A stretch of 64,000 bases of DNA, taken from positions 1,860,001 to 1,924,000 of the forward strand of contig CAVZUK010000003.1 in NCBI GenBank assembly GCA_963778465.1. Direction: 5' to 3'. Source of the stretch: CAVZBW01 sp963778465 (GTDB lineage: Bacteria; Actinomycetota; Acidimicrobiia; Acidimicrobiales; RAAP-2). The notes under the pieces were generated by a model, which was given only the letters and a program-made list of their open reading frames with translations, made no database searches and had not been told where the DNA came from. The translations under genes were made by a program, and so were the position numbers. Shown here piece by piece: positions 8,204 to 16,978 of the stretch; position 1 is the first letter of the stretch; every line of letters begins with the position of its first letter.

Positions 8204-8803
8204 ATGCTCGTCCTCGTCCGACACGCCGAGTCTTCGGGCAACGCACAGGGCCGACTGGTCGGGCGGGCCGACGTCCCGCTCACGCCGCGAGGACGCCAGC
8301 AGATCGAGGACCTCTCGCGGGTCCTGGCCCCGGCCGTCAGGGTGATCTCGAGCCCGCTGCGGCGCGCCGTGGAGACCGGCGAGGGGCTCGGTCTCGGACC
8401 TCCGGTCGAGACCGACGACCGGTGGATCGAGATCGACTACGGGGAGCTCGACCACCGTCCGCTCGTGGAGGTCCCCGGCGACCTGTGGCGACACTGGAGG
8501 GCCGACCCCTCCTACGAGCCGCCGGGCGGCGAGTCCCTCGTCGAGGTCGGCAGGCGGGTACGCGATGCCTGCGAGGAGCTCTTCGCGCGAGAGGGTGAGG
8601 GTGCGCGGCGCACCGACGGCGACGTGGTCGTGGTCAGTCACGTCTCGCCGATCAAGGCGGCCGTCGCGTGGGCGCTCGGTCAGCCCGACGACCTCGTCTG
8701 GCGGCTGCAGCTCTCGACGGGCTCGATCACCCGGATCGGCTGGACGGGAAGCCATCCCATACTCCACACCTACAACGCCTCACCGGACCCGTCGGCTCCC
8801 TAG
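8204..8803 (+). CDS. Histidine phosphatase family protein
   Basis: 199 residues of the phosphoglycerate-mutase-like fold. The RHG-type motif is RHAESSGN near the N-terminus (His is the phospho-acceptor). The second arginine is in SSPLRRAVET, the acid in DYGELDHRPL and the second histidine in VVSHVSPIKAA. In mycobacteria the equivalent domain is fused to RNase HI (Rv2228c) and lies beside the zinc-ribbon protein; here it stands alone. It may act as alpha-ribazole phosphatase, 2-phosphoglycerate-mutase-like enzyme or a general phosphatase; sequence alone does not decide. Confidence 0.85.
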   Translation: MLVLVRHAESSGNAQGRLVGRADVPLTPRGRQQIEDLSRVLAPAVRVISSPLRRAVETGEGLGLGPPVETDDRWIEIDYGELDHRPLVEVPGDLWRHWRADPSYEPPGGESLVEVGRRVRDACEELFAREGEGARRTDGDVVVVSHVSPIKAAVAWALGQPDDLVWRLQLSTGSITRIGWTGSHPILHTYNASPDPSAP

Positions 8804-8849
8804 GCTCCTCGATGTGCGGAGGGCAACCCGCGGCGAACAAGATGCCCCT

Positions 8850-9539
8850 ATGCCCGACGACGATCCTCATGGCGCCCGCACCGCTGCGCCCGCCGCCGAC
8901 CCGGAGACCAGGGAGGAGGCCGTGGCCGAGGGCGCCGCGCCCGAGGGCAGGGTGCCGGTCCACCGCCGGACCCTCGATTTCGAGGTCTTCGAGGAGCGCG
9001 ACGCGTTCCGGGTCTTCGCTCACCTGAGGGACGAGCGGCCGTGGGCGCAGCCCTCGGATCCCTGGGGCCAGGTGCACGACATGGAGCTCGAGGTCTCCGT
9101 CCGCCGGACCGACCTGGTGATCACCGAGGCCAACGCCCGGATGAACACTTTCCCGCATGCCGAGTGCATAGAGATCGAACCGGCCTTCGCGGGCATGGTC
9201 GGGCTGACGATCGCCCGGGGCTACAACCGCGCGGTGCAGGAGCGCTTCGGCCGGGCCAAGGGTTGCACCCACCTCGAGTTCCTCGCCCGCGCCATCGGCC
9301 CCGTCATCATGCAGGCCCTGCCGTCCGCGGCCATGCGCTCTCCCGCCCGCCAGGCCGGGGACGTCCTCTCCGGTTCGGCCATGAGCTTTCTCGGCGACAC
9401 CTGCCACGTCTGGGCGGTGGGCGGCCCGGGGATGAAGAAGGTCGAGGCCGGGTGGCGTGCCGGACAGGGCGAGTACCCGGCGCCGGCGCTGGTGGACTTC
9501 GTGCGCCGCCGGCAGCTCGAGTCCGACGACGGTTCCTAG
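8850..9539 (+). CDS. DUF2889 domain-containing protein
   Basis: 229 residues from ATG 8850. After a variable, acidic N-terminal ~35 residues the protein resembles DUF2889: an N-terminal VHRRTLDFEVFEE stretch, then HDMELEVSVRRTDLVITEANARM, FPHAEC and FGRAKGCTHLEFLARAIGP. The PHxxC and GCTHL elements suggest a metal or cofactor site, but no function is established for the family. In other actinobacteria it occurs near fatty-acid and aromatic degradation genes. The gene follows the phosphatase by 46 bases and ends convergently against the dehalogenase. Confidence 0.7.
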   Translation: MPDDDPHGARTAAPAADPETREEAVAEGAAPEGRVPVHRRTLDFEVFEERDAFRVFAHLRDERPWAQPSDPWGQVHDMELEVSVRRTDLVITEANARMNTFPHAECIEIEPAFAGMVGLTIARGYNRAVQERFGRAKGCTHLEFLARAIGPVIMQALPSAAMRSPARQAGDVLSGSAMSFLGDTCHVWAVGGPGMKKVEAGWRAGQGEYPAPALVDFVRRRQLESDDGS

Positions 9540-9557
9540 GGAGCCGTCTCCGGCGCG

Positions 9558-10478
9558 CTACCCCGTGGTGGAGACGAAGCGCACCACGGCCCGTGCGACG
9601 TCGGTCCCCTTGTCCTCCTGGAGGAAGTGGCCCGCCCCCTCGATCGTCGCATGCGCCACGCCCAAGGTGCCGGGCACGTCGCTCAGGAACCGGCGATCGG
9701 ACCCCTTGGTGATCGGGTCGCTGTCGCTGAACGCGCAGAGGAACGGCCGGTCGAAGCTCCGGAGCACCCGCCAGGCACGACGGTTGTCCTCGCTCGCCGG
9801 ATCGTCGGGCGCCGTGGGCACGAGCGTCGGGAATTGGCGCGCCCCCTCCTTGAACGACTCGTCCGGGAACGGGGCGTCGTAGGCGGCGACCACCTCGGGC
9901 GGCAGGTCGCTCACGGTTCCGGCTTGCACGATCTGCCCGACGGGGAGCTCGGGGACCTCCTGGGAGAACCGCTGCCAATTCAAGAAGGCGTCGGTGATCC
10001 GGTCGTCGCCGGTGGGCAGGCCCGTGTTGGCCGCCACGACGCGTCGGAAGCGATCGGGGTGCTCGCCGACGAGCCGCAGGCCGAGCAGGCCACCCCAGTC
10101 CTGTCCGAAGAGGGTGATGCCCGAGAGCCCGAGGGCACCGAGGAGCGCCTCCTCGAGCCATCCGACGTGGCGGGCGTAGGTGTAGTCGCTGCGGTCGGCG
10201 GGCTTGTCGGACCGGCCGAAGCCGATGAGATCCGGAGCCACGACCCGACACCCCGCCTCGGTCAAGATCGGGATCATGTGGCGGTAGAGGAAGGACCACG
10301 AGGGCTCGCCGTGCAGCAACAGCACCGTCTCGTCCGCGGCGGCGGGCCCGGCGTCGATGTAGTGCATGCGCAGCCTGCGACCGCCGCCCTGGTCGGGACC
10401 GATCTCGACGTAATGGGGATCGAAGTCGTAGTCGGGCAGGTCCGCGAACCGTTCGTCGGGCGTCCTCAGGATCTCCAT
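9558..10478 (-). CDS. Haloalkane dehalogenase (alpha/beta hydrolase, HLD-I type)
   Basis: 306 residues. The oxyanion-hole motif HGEPSWSFLYRHMIP (His56-Trp61 region) and nucleophile elbow GQDWGG with Asp127 followed by a halide-binding Trp128 are hallmarks of haloalkane dehalogenases; ordinary hydrolases carry Ser at this position. The catalytic acid is probably in FSDSDPIT after strand 7, as in subfamily HLD-I, and the histidine is in GAGHFLQED near residue 285. Predicted reaction: hydrolysis of a carbon-halogen bond to alcohol plus halide in the cytoplasm. Natural substrates are unknown, and many environmental homologues are annotated this way without tests. It is the last gene of the minus-strand run that begins at 16763, 34 bases after the NTF2-like gene. 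Confidence 0.85.
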   Translation of the reverse strand: MEILRTPDERFADLPDYDFDPHYVEIGPDQGGGRRLRMHYIDAGPAAADETVLLLHGEPSWSFLYRHMIPILTEAGCRVVAPDLIGFGRSDKPADRSDYTYARHVGWLEEALLGALGLSGITLFGQDWGGLLGLRLVGEHPDRFRRVVAANTGLPTGDDRITDAFLNWQRFSQEVPELPVGQIVQAGTVSDLPPEVVAAYDAPFPDESFKEGARQFPTLVPTAPDDPASEDNRRAWRVLRSFDRPFLCAFSDSDPITKGSDRRFLSDVPGTLGVAHATIEGAGHFLQEDKGTDVARAVVRFVSTTG

Positions 10479-10512
10479 CGTCTCCCCCCTTTCGTCCGCG
10501 ACGGCCTTGCCG

Positions 10513-11043
10513 TCACGGGGCGGACGGGCGCCAGTCGCCCGAACGCGTACGGACCCGGGTCACGGGCCAGTCGGCCAACCACGAGACCGAGAGCTCACGC
10601 TCGGCGAAATGCCACACGCCGTCCAACAACGTGTAGGCGTCCAGGTAGCGAATGGCCATGACGTAGTCGGACGCCCGTTCGTCCCCGTCCGGCTCCTCCC
10701 CGACGGTGAAGTGGTGGGCGAGGCACGTCGTGACGCCCCGAGCGTTCCCCGATTCGGAGTAGCGCTCGACCACGTGGCCCATCGTGGTGTGGAAGGTGGC
10801 CTCGTAGCGGTCGAGCGACCGCATCGCCTTGCAGATCTGCTCCCGTCCCCGGCGCGGTGGCGGCGGCCCCGAGGCGCCGGGAGCGACCGACACCTTGAGC
10901 ACGCCGTCGGGCACGAACAGGCGACCGACGTCTTCGATCTCGAGACGATCGACGTGCAGGGCGTAACGATCCGCCAGTTCACGCAGCGCCACCCGGACCT
11001 CCGGCGGGCAGGCGTTGCGCTCCGATGCCTCGGGCGGGCTCAC
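10513..11043 (-). CDS. SnoaL/NTF2-like family protein
   Basis: 176 residues with the cone-shaped NTF2-like pattern: an N-terminal helix LRELADRYALHVDRLEIEDV, FVPDGVLKV, a mid-region HTTMGHVVERY, and the C-terminal strands AIRYLDAYTLLDGVWHFAERELSVSW. The fold serves as polyketide cyclase, ketosteroid isomerase-like enzyme or dehydratase, or is non-enzymatic. The GTG start overlaps the cydC stop (GTGA). No catalytic residue can be assigned with confidence. Confidence 0.75.
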   Translation of the reverse strand: MSPPEASERNACPPEVRVALRELADRYALHVDRLEIEDVGRLFVPDGVLKVSVAPGASGPPPPRRGREQICKAMRSLDRYEATFHTTMGHVVERYSESGNARGVTTCLAHHFTVGEEPDGDERASDYVMAIRYLDAYTLLDGVWHFAERELSVSWLADWPVTRVRTRSGDWRPSAP

Positions 11044-12773
11044 GTGGGGCCCGACTCGCGCTCGGTGTGCCCGGAAGACGGAGTGGGAAGCCGGGTTTCC
11101 CCCACGAGTCGTCCCTCACGCATGGTCAGGACCCTATCGAACCCCACCAGCTCCTCCCGGCGGTGCGTGACCAGCAGGATGGCCTCCGTTGGGAAGGACG
11201 AGCGGAGGTCGCCCAAGAGCCGCTGCGCGGTCTCCTTGTCGAGTCCTGCCGTCGGTTCGTCCAGGAGCAGGATCGGGACGGAGCGCAGCATCGCCCTCGC
11301 CATGGCGATGCGTTGGCGCTGGCCGCCGGAGACCTTCGTCCCGTGCTCGCCGACCGGGGTGTCGAGCCCCTCGGGCAGGGTGTCCACCCAGTCGGCAAGC
11401 TGGGCCAGCTCGACGACTCTTCGCAATTGGTCTTCCGAGGCCTCGGGATCGCCGAGCGCGACGTTGTCGCGAATGGAGCCGGCGAACAGGTCGGCGTCCT
11501 GGTCGAGCAAGGCAAAGCGACTGCGCACATCGTGTTGCCGGAGCCCCGTCGCGTCGGTGCCGCCGACGGTGTAGCTGCCACCTCCGAGGGGCCAGTACCG
11601 GAGGAGCGCGTTGACCAGGCTCGTCTTGCCGGCGCCGCTCCGACCCACCACCGCGGTCCTGCTGCCCGGGCCGAGGTCGAGGTCCACCGCCTCGAGGACC
11701 CAGCGCAGGTGCTGTGCGTAGCGAAGCCGCGCCCCCCTCAGGGCGATCTCCGAGGACGGAGGCGGGGACGGTGCCGGATCGACAGGATCGGACACCGGCG
11801 CCGGCACGTCACCGATGGCGAGGATGCGGCCGCCCGCGGCCACCACCTCGCCATATCGCAGCACGGCTGCGGACACCGGAGGAACCGCCTCGAAGGCGCC
11901 GATCGTGGCGAGGGGAAGGACGGCCATCATGACCGGCTCGAGGCGATGCCCGTGCACGGCGTTGGCCGAGAGGATCAGCACCCCGATGACGGCCACGCCG
12001 AGGAAGGCCGTCACGAGGGCGCCGACGAGTCCGGTGGCGAGAGCGCGCCGCTTCGCGCCCCGGGTCAGGGACCGGTCCGCGGCCTGGACCCGCTCCAGGA
12101 CCTCGTCCGCCCGCCCAAAGGCGAGCAGGTCCGCCGAGCCGCGCAACAGGTCGACCACGTCGGCCGCCATCTCTCCTCGCAGCTCCGACTCTCGGTCGGC
12201 GGCCGAGCGCACCGCAACGGCCAGGGCCGCCGGCACGATCATCGCTCCCAGGAGCGAGAGCCCGACGACGAGGGCCGCGTAGGGGACGAGCACCCCGACG
12301 ACCACGACCGCGAGCACCGAGGTCGTGAGAGCGATGACGGCGGGGGGTCCGATCCGCAGGTAGAGATCCTGGAGCTCGTCGACATCGTCGACCGCGCGGG
12401 CGAGAAGATCGCCGCTCCGCCATGCCTGGAGCCCCGCCGGGGCGAGCGGCTCCAGGCGGTCGTAGAGCCAGAGTCGCCAGCGCCCAAGCACCCGGAACGC
12501 CGCATCGTGTCCCACCAACCGCTCCCCGTAGCGCAGGGGGCCGCGGAGGAAGGCGACGACCTCGACCGCCGCGAGCAGGCCCGCGATGGCTCCGAGCCCG
12601 GGGCGGAAGGCCGCCTTGGCCACGACCGCCCCGGACCCCGCGAGCAGGCCCACGGTGGCCGCGGCGCCGAGCGCTCCGAGCAGGGTCGAGAGGCCGAGGC
12701 GTCCCCACGGCGGCCTTCTCACCCGGAGGAGCCTGCGGACGACGGCGACAGTGCCACGTGCTCGACCGCTCAC
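11040..12773 (-). CDS. cydC: Thiol reductant ABC exporter subunit CydC
   Basis: 577 residues from the GTG at 12773, which overlaps the cydD stop (GTGA); longer upstream reading is out of frame with cydD and not real. An N-terminal six-helix exporter domain (about residues 15-300) precedes an ATPase domain with Walker A GRSGAGKTSL, signature KVSGGQRQRIAMARAM, Walker B ILLLDEPTAGLD and VTHRREEL. The GDLLARAVDDVDELQDLYLR segment is diagnostic of CydC. With CydD it forms a heterodimer known in other bacteria to export cysteine/glutathione, needed for cytochrome bd assembly. No cydAB lies in this window. Confidence 0.88.
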   Translation of the reverse strand: MSGRARGTVAVVRRLLRVRRPPWGRLGLSTLLGALGAAATVGLLAGSGAVVAKAAFRPGLGAIAGLLAAVEVVAFLRGPLRYGERLVGHDAAFRVLGRWRLWLYDRLEPLAPAGLQAWRSGDLLARAVDDVDELQDLYLRIGPPAVIALTTSVLAVVVVGVLVPYAALVVGLSLLGAMIVPAALAVAVRSAADRESELRGEMAADVVDLLRGSADLLAFGRADEVLERVQAADRSLTRGAKRRALATGLVGALVTAFLGVAVIGVLILSANAVHGHRLEPVMMAVLPLATIGAFEAVPPVSAAVLRYGEVVAAGGRILAIGDVPAPVSDPVDPAPSPPPSSEIALRGARLRYAQHLRWVLEAVDLDLGPGSRTAVVGRSGAGKTSLVNALLRYWPLGGGSYTVGGTDATGLRQHDVRSRFALLDQDADLFAGSIRDNVALGDPEASEDQLRRVVELAQLADWVDTLPEGLDTPVGEHGTKVSGGQRQRIAMARAMLRSVPILLLDEPTAGLDKETAQRLLGDLRSSFPTEAILLVTHRREELVGFDRVLTMREGRLVGETRLPTPSSGHTERESGPT

Positions 12774-14566
12774 GGCTCGGAGCCTCCACCGACCGCGGCA
12801 ACGGCCGGATCGGTCCCTCTCGGCGGCGGGCGGAGGACCACGGTCCTGTCGGCGCGCGGCAACACGTCGTCGTGGTGCGCGGCCATGAGCACGGTCCTGC
12901 CGTCGATCCACGCCTCGACCGAGGGGCGCAGGTCCCCCACGTCCTCTGCGTCGAGATGGGACAGCGGCTCGTCGAGGAGGACGAGGGGCGCGTCGCGCAG
13001 CATGGCCCGGCCGAGGGCCAGCCGCTGGCGCTCGCCGGAGCTGAGCCCGAGACCGCCTTCGCCGACCTGGGTCCCCAACCCGTCGGGAAGGCGCCCGACG
13101 AGGCGGGAGAGGCCAACCCCTTCGACGACGCGGTCCACGGCGGCGACCCCGGCATCGGGGGCGCCGAGGCGCAGGTTGTCCTCCAGGGACCCGCGGACCA
13201 CGTAGGGACGCTGGGGGACCCAACTGATGCCGGCCCGCCACTGGGCGAGGTCGGATGGGTGGAGACGGTCGCCCGACCACGTGACCTCGCCCTCCTCGCA
13301 TCGGAGGAAGCCCAGGAGCACGGCGAAGACGGTGGACTTCCCTGCGCCGGACGCCCCTTGGAGCGCCACGTGCTCCCCGGGTCGCACCTCGAGGTCGAGG
13401 CCCTGGAGGACCGGCGCGACCGATCCTGGGTATCGGGCACGCACGCCGGCCAGACGCAGGCCCGAGGCGACGCTGGGGCCGGCGTCGGGACTGGTGCCGG
13501 CGTCGGGACTGGTGCCGGCCGCAGGGATCGATACGGCCGGGGGGACCCCCTGCGGGGCCGAGTCGTCCGCAGCCGTGGGGTTGTCCAGGACGTCGAGGAT
13601 CCGGGTGGCCGCCGCTCGTCCCTCGGCGCTGGCATGGAACTCGGCCGCCGCACGGCGGAGCGGGACGAACACCTCGGGCGACACCAGCAGCACCGCCAGT
13701 GCCGTGGAGAGCGGCACGGAGCCGTCGAGCAGGCGGAGGCCCAGCACCATGGCGACGAGCCCGACGCCGAGTCCGGCGAGCATGTCGAGCACGAGGGCGG
13801 AGAGAAAGGCGACGCGCAGGGTCGACACGGTCGAGCGGCGCAGCGCCTCGGTCGCCGCTCCGACCTCTCGGCGACCCCGCGCCGATTGACCGAAGGCCCG
13901 CAGCGTGGGAAGACCCTGGATGAGCTCGAGATAGCGGCCGGCGAGGGACGAGAGAGTCCGCCACTGCCGCCGCATCTCCCCCTCCGCCCGACGGCCGAAG
14001 TGGGCCATGCTCCAAGGGATCAGCGCGAGGAGGCCGAGAAGGACGACGAGCGAGGGCCAGTCCACGGCTGCCACCCATCCCAGGATGAGCACCGGGACGG
14101 TGGCTGCCAGGAGGGCCTGGGGGAGGTAGCGACCGAAGTAGCCATCGAGCGCCTGGATGCCACGGGTGGCGGTGACCGACAGTTCGCCCGTGCGCTCGGA
14201 CGCCAGCCATACGGGGCCGAGGCGCAGCGTCTGCTGCAGGAGCGCCCGGCGCAACTCCGAGGTGACCGTGGCCGAGGTCCGGTGGGCCGCGACCTCCGCG
14301 ATCCAGGCGAGCATCGCTCGGGCCGCAAAGGCGGCGCCGAGGCCGATCAGCTGGGGGGCGAGCCGGCGGGCGTCGTCCCTATGGAGGACCACGCCCGAGA
14401 TGATCGTCGCCAGCAGCGCCGCCTGGACAACGACGGTGGCCGCGCTCGCCAGCCCGGTCCCCGTGGCGACGACCAGATAGCGCCGGGTCGTACGGACCCG
14501 GGAGGCGAGCCGCCGGTCGATCGATCGGTCGGCGGGACCGTCGTTGCGTGGTGTGGACGTCGGCAC
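12770..14566 (-). CDS. cydD: Thiol reductant ABC exporter subunit CydD
   Basis: 598 residues from GTG 14566, five bases after the thiolase-like gene. It has a six-helix exporter domain (about 30-320), then the ATPase domain: Walker A GASGAGKSTV, signature LSSGERQRLALGRAML, Walker B LVLLDEPLSHLD. The signature has SSGE rather than the usual SGGQ, the degenerate form common in one half of heterodimeric exporters. A short tandem repeat (13488-13523, coding GTSPDA twice) lies in the linker before the ATPase. It pairs with cydC through a 4-base overlap. Confidence 0.88.
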   Translation of the reverse strand: MPTSTPRNDGPADRSIDRRLASRVRTTRRYLVVATGTGLASAATVVVQAALLATIISGVVLHRDDARRLAPQLIGLGAAFAARAMLAWIAEVAAHRTSATVTSELRRALLQQTLRLGPVWLASERTGELSVTATRGIQALDGYFGRYLPQALLAATVPVLILGWVAAVDWPSLVVLLGLLALIPWSMAHFGRRAEGEMRRQWRTLSSLAGRYLELIQGLPTLRAFGQSARGRREVGAATEALRRSTVSTLRVAFLSALVLDMLAGLGVGLVAMVLGLRLLDGSVPLSTALAVLLVSPEVFVPLRRAAAEFHASAEGRAAATRILDVLDNPTAADDSAPQGVPPAVSIPAAGTSPDAGTSPDAGPSVASGLRLAGVRARYPGSVAPVLQGLDLEVRPGEHVALQGASGAGKSTVFAVLLGFLRCEEGEVTWSGDRLHPSDLAQWRAGISWVPQRPYVVRGSLEDNLRLGAPDAGVAAVDRVVEGVGLSRLVGRLPDGLGTQVGEGGLGLSSGERQRLALGRAMLRDAPLVLLDEPLSHLDAEDVGDLRPSVEAWIDGRTVLMAAHHDDVLPRADRTVVLRPPPRGTDPAVAAVGGGSEP

Positions 14567-14571
14567 GTCGG

Positions 14572-16038
14572 TCAGCTCATCAGCGCCGTGCCCCGGACGG
14601 TCATCTTGTCCCCGATCAGCTCGCGCCGCGAAGCCCCCTCCACCAGGTCGGCGTCCTCGCTGCCAGCGAGGCACCGGTCCCCCCCGGAGGTCTCCAGCAG
14701 GGCGATCAGGCGGGGCGCCCGTTCGGCCCGGGGCGGGAAGTGCACCACGGTGTAGGAGATCACGGTCGCCCGACCCTCGTGCTCCGGGACGACGTCCACG
14801 GTCTCGGTGGCCGTCTCGGCCTGGGCCGCCAGGTCTCCGATCAGCAGCGGACGCCGCGGCTCGGCGCACCAGACCCCCAGTCCGGGCTTGGTGAGGAGCC
14901 CGCTGACCGTGGTGACCATCCCCATCGACCCGGCATCTGCCCGGACCGCCTCGACCATCGCGGCCGTGGCCTGGTACACGAAGTTGTTGAGCGGACCGCC
15001 GGAAAACGCCATCCCTCCGGTGATGGTCGGTGTCCCGTCGAGGGGGAGTCCCAGCTCGCGTTGCTGCACCCGGACCGCGGCCGGGAAGCACGAGTACGTC
15101 TCGACGGTCCCGATCTCGCCGAGAGGCCGTCCGAGGTGGTCGGATGCGGCCCGGCCGAGGACCCCCATGGCGGGCCAACGGTGCGGCTGGCGGCGATGGC
15201 TCAGCGTGACCGCGAGGCTGGACTCGAGGCCGACCAGCGGAAAGACCCAACGATCGGGCGGGATCCCGTGCCGCCGGGCGGACCCCGCCGAACAGATGAT
15301 GAGTGCCGCGGCCTGGTTGACCGTCCACTGGCTCGCATGCCACTTGTTATAGGGAAAGGCCAGCGGGCGGTTGCCGGGTCCGGGGGTGGCGAGGAACTCC
15401 GCGTTGCGCGGCTCGCCAAACCACGCGGAGGGGTTCCCCCCCGCCACGGCGTTGAACCGGCTCCAGAGCTCGGACAGCTCCCGCACGTGGTCGCCGATCG
15501 CCTTGCCCTCGGCTGCGCGCAGCGCATTGTCGATCATGGCGTACTGGGAGACCGGAGAGACGAGGCCTGCGGCGACCTCTTCCTTGCTCACGATCGGTGA
15601 CGTCGGGGACTGTCGCTCGTCGGGCGCGAGGCCGGGCTGGGGTGTCTCGACGGCTCCGTCGCCCGACCGTTGGGCCCAGGCCCTGGCCTCGCCACCCACG
15701 ACGGCGACGAGGGAGGCGCGGCCGCCGGCGACGTCCGCCAGCGCCTGGTTGATCAAGGTCTGCTGGGGGATCCCGAGGTCGGCCAGTACCGTGCGGGCCT
15801 CCGGCGCCCCGACCCCTCCGGCCACCAGCCGCGCCGGGTCCGGGTACTTCCAGCTCCCCTGGGGAACGGCCACACGCTCGAGGGCCTCCAGGAGCTTCCG
15901 GGCGGCGGCGGCGCTCGAGGTGGCGTCCGCGCCGGCCCTCTCCAGGGCGGTCACCATCAAGTGCGTCGGCTCCGCCGCCTCGTCCGCGGTCCCGACGCCG
16001 ACCACCACGGGCGTCCTGTCGTCGATATGGGCGTTCAA
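14572..16038 (-). CDS. Thiolase-like protein (acetyl-CoA acetyltransferase family)
   Basis: 488 residues with thiolase-fold features: DRTPVVVGVG at the N-terminus, repeated helix-glycine segments and a C-terminal domain. At the place where thiolases carry the nucleophilic Cys (NxxCxSG) it reads PQQTLINQALADVAGG with no cysteine. The NEAFA element is replaced by ETYSCFPAAV, and the GHP histidine element by GGPLNN. It therefore resembles the thiolase-like proteins of mycobacteria rather than a true thiolase; a role in CoA-ester or sterol-side-chain metabolism is an inference. ATG start overlaps the preceding gene by 4 bases. Confidence 0.75.
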   Translation of the reverse strand: MNAHIDDRTPVVVGVGTADEAAEPTHLMVTALERAGADATSSAAAARKLLEALERVAVPQGSWKYPDPARLVAGGVGAPEARTVLADLGIPQQTLINQALADVAGGRASLVAVVGGEARAWAQRSGDGAVETPQPGLAPDERQSPTSPIVSKEEVAAGLVSPVSQYAMIDNALRAAEGKAIGDHVRELSELWSRFNAVAGGNPSAWFGEPRNAEFLATPGPGNRPLAFPYNKWHASQWTVNQAAALIICSAGSARRHGIPPDRWVFPLVGLESSLAVTLSHRRQPHRWPAMGVLGRAASDHLGRPLGEIGTVETYSCFPAAVRVQQRELGLPLDGTPTITGGMAFSGGPLNNFVYQATAAMVEAVRADAGSMGMVTTVSGLLTKPGLGVWCAEPRRPLLIGDLAAQAETATETVDVVPEHEGRATVISYTVVHFPPRAERAPRLIALLETSGGDRCLAGSEDADLVEGASRRELIGDKMTVRGTALMS

Positions 16039-16763
16039 GCTGACCCTTCCCGTTGTCCGTCCGAACCCACGACCTTAGGCAGCCCCAGGCCGAGCGACCT
16101 TGCCAGCCGGCCGACCGCCGGACCGGTCCGCACGCCCCACCAGAGGAGATCCTTGCCGTCGACGAGGACGACCGGCGCCACGCTCGAGAGCTCTTCGACG
16201 TGTCGCTCCGCAAAGGGGTAGGGCTCGCTCGGTGCGATGACTAGGTCGGGGCCGCGTGCTGCCGCCTCCTCGAGCTCGAGCTCGGGGTAGGGCCCCCGGT
16301 CCAGGTAGACGTTCTCGACGCCCATGGCCCGCAGCAGGGACGTGCCGTAGGTGGGTGCGCCGAGGGCCATCCAGGGTCGGCGCCAGATGGGGACGAACGC
16401 CCGGGAGGAGACCGGCGCCGGTGGCCGTGATGGTGGCGCCTCGGGGATCGGGGCGTTCACGCGTCGGGCCAGCTCACGGAGGGTGGGTTCCACGTCGGCC
16501 AGGTCCCGGACGGCGGTCGCGAACACGTTCAGGCCCGACTTCACCAGGCGATCGTGATCCTCCCGGCGGTTCTCCTCCCGATCCATCACCACGACGTCCG
16601 GGTGGAGCGCGACGATCGCCTCGACGTCCGGGTTCTTCGTCCCCCCGACGTGACGCAGGTCCGGCTGCTCGCAGAAGCGGGTGCAGGCCACCGGGACGAC
16701 GCCCCATGCCCTGAGGGTCTCGGTGACCGAAGGAACGAGGCTGACCACCCGCACGCACGCCAT
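16035..16763 (-). CDS. Cobalamin/metal-receptor-like substrate-binding protein (BtuF fold)
   Basis: 242 residues from ATG 16763 (a TTG at 16790 would add nine residues). RVVSLVPSVTETLRAWG, DVEAIVALHPDVVV and the long central helix followed by LVIAPSEPYPFAE are the helical-backbone metal receptor (BtuF/periplasmic binding class III) pattern. There is no signal peptide or lipobox, so a cytoplasmic or moonlighting role is possible; many such orphans are annotated as cobalamin-binding. It heads the operon that continues with the thiolase-like gene (ATGA overlap). A hairpin with T-run stands in the leader. Confidence 0.75.
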   Translation of the reverse strand: MACVRVVSLVPSVTETLRAWGVVPVACTRFCEQPDLRHVGGTKNPDVEAIVALHPDVVVMDREENRREDHDRLVKSGLNVFATAVRDLADVEPTLRELARRVNAPIPEAPPSRPPAPVSSRAFVPIWRRPWMALGAPTYGTSLLRAMGVENVYLDRGPYPELELEEAAARGPDLVIAPSEPYPFAERHVEELSSVAPVVLVDGKDLLWWGVRTGPAVGRLARSLGLGLPKVVGSDGQREGSA

Positions 16764-16789
16764 CCTGCCCAAGGTGGGGTTCGACGACA

Positions 16790-16872
16790 AAGCCCCCCGG
16801 AGGACCGGGGGGCTCGGTCGCGGCCCCTGGGGAAGGAGGGGGAGAGGAAGAGGGTCCCCCGAGGCCTTGTGC
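16790..16872 (-). ncRNA. Candidate C-rich small RNA or attenuated leader
   Basis: Read on the minus strand, a possible -10 (TAGGTA, 16884-16879) is followed by a long imperfect hairpin. Its arms GGCCUC+GGGG and CCCC+A+GGGGCC enclose a C/U-rich loop of about 20 bases. Next comes a terminator-like hairpin with arms GCCCCCCGG/CCGGGGGGC around 16792-16816, followed by TTT. This arrangement recalls the actinobacterial 6C RNA (C-rich loops), but I could not confirm a match. It may instead be an attenuator of the BtuF-like operon. Confidence 0.35.
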
Positions 16873-16978
16873 CCCTCTTACCTACCCGCGTCGGCCGACG
16901 CAAAAACATCGGGCCCGCCGGAACCACCCCGTGCCGGGGGGTCGCCCGCCGTCAGGCGGGCCTGATAGAAGGGCCTTC

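Noticed and set aside
11040..14210. A 1056-residue reading frame over cydC
   Set aside because: Its first half overlaps cydD in a wrong frame; the GTG at 12773 with a GTGA overlap is the true start.
11025..14755. Long plus-strand frames opposite cydC/cydD
   Set aside because: They are shadows of GC-rich minus-strand genes; no motif and no ribosome site.
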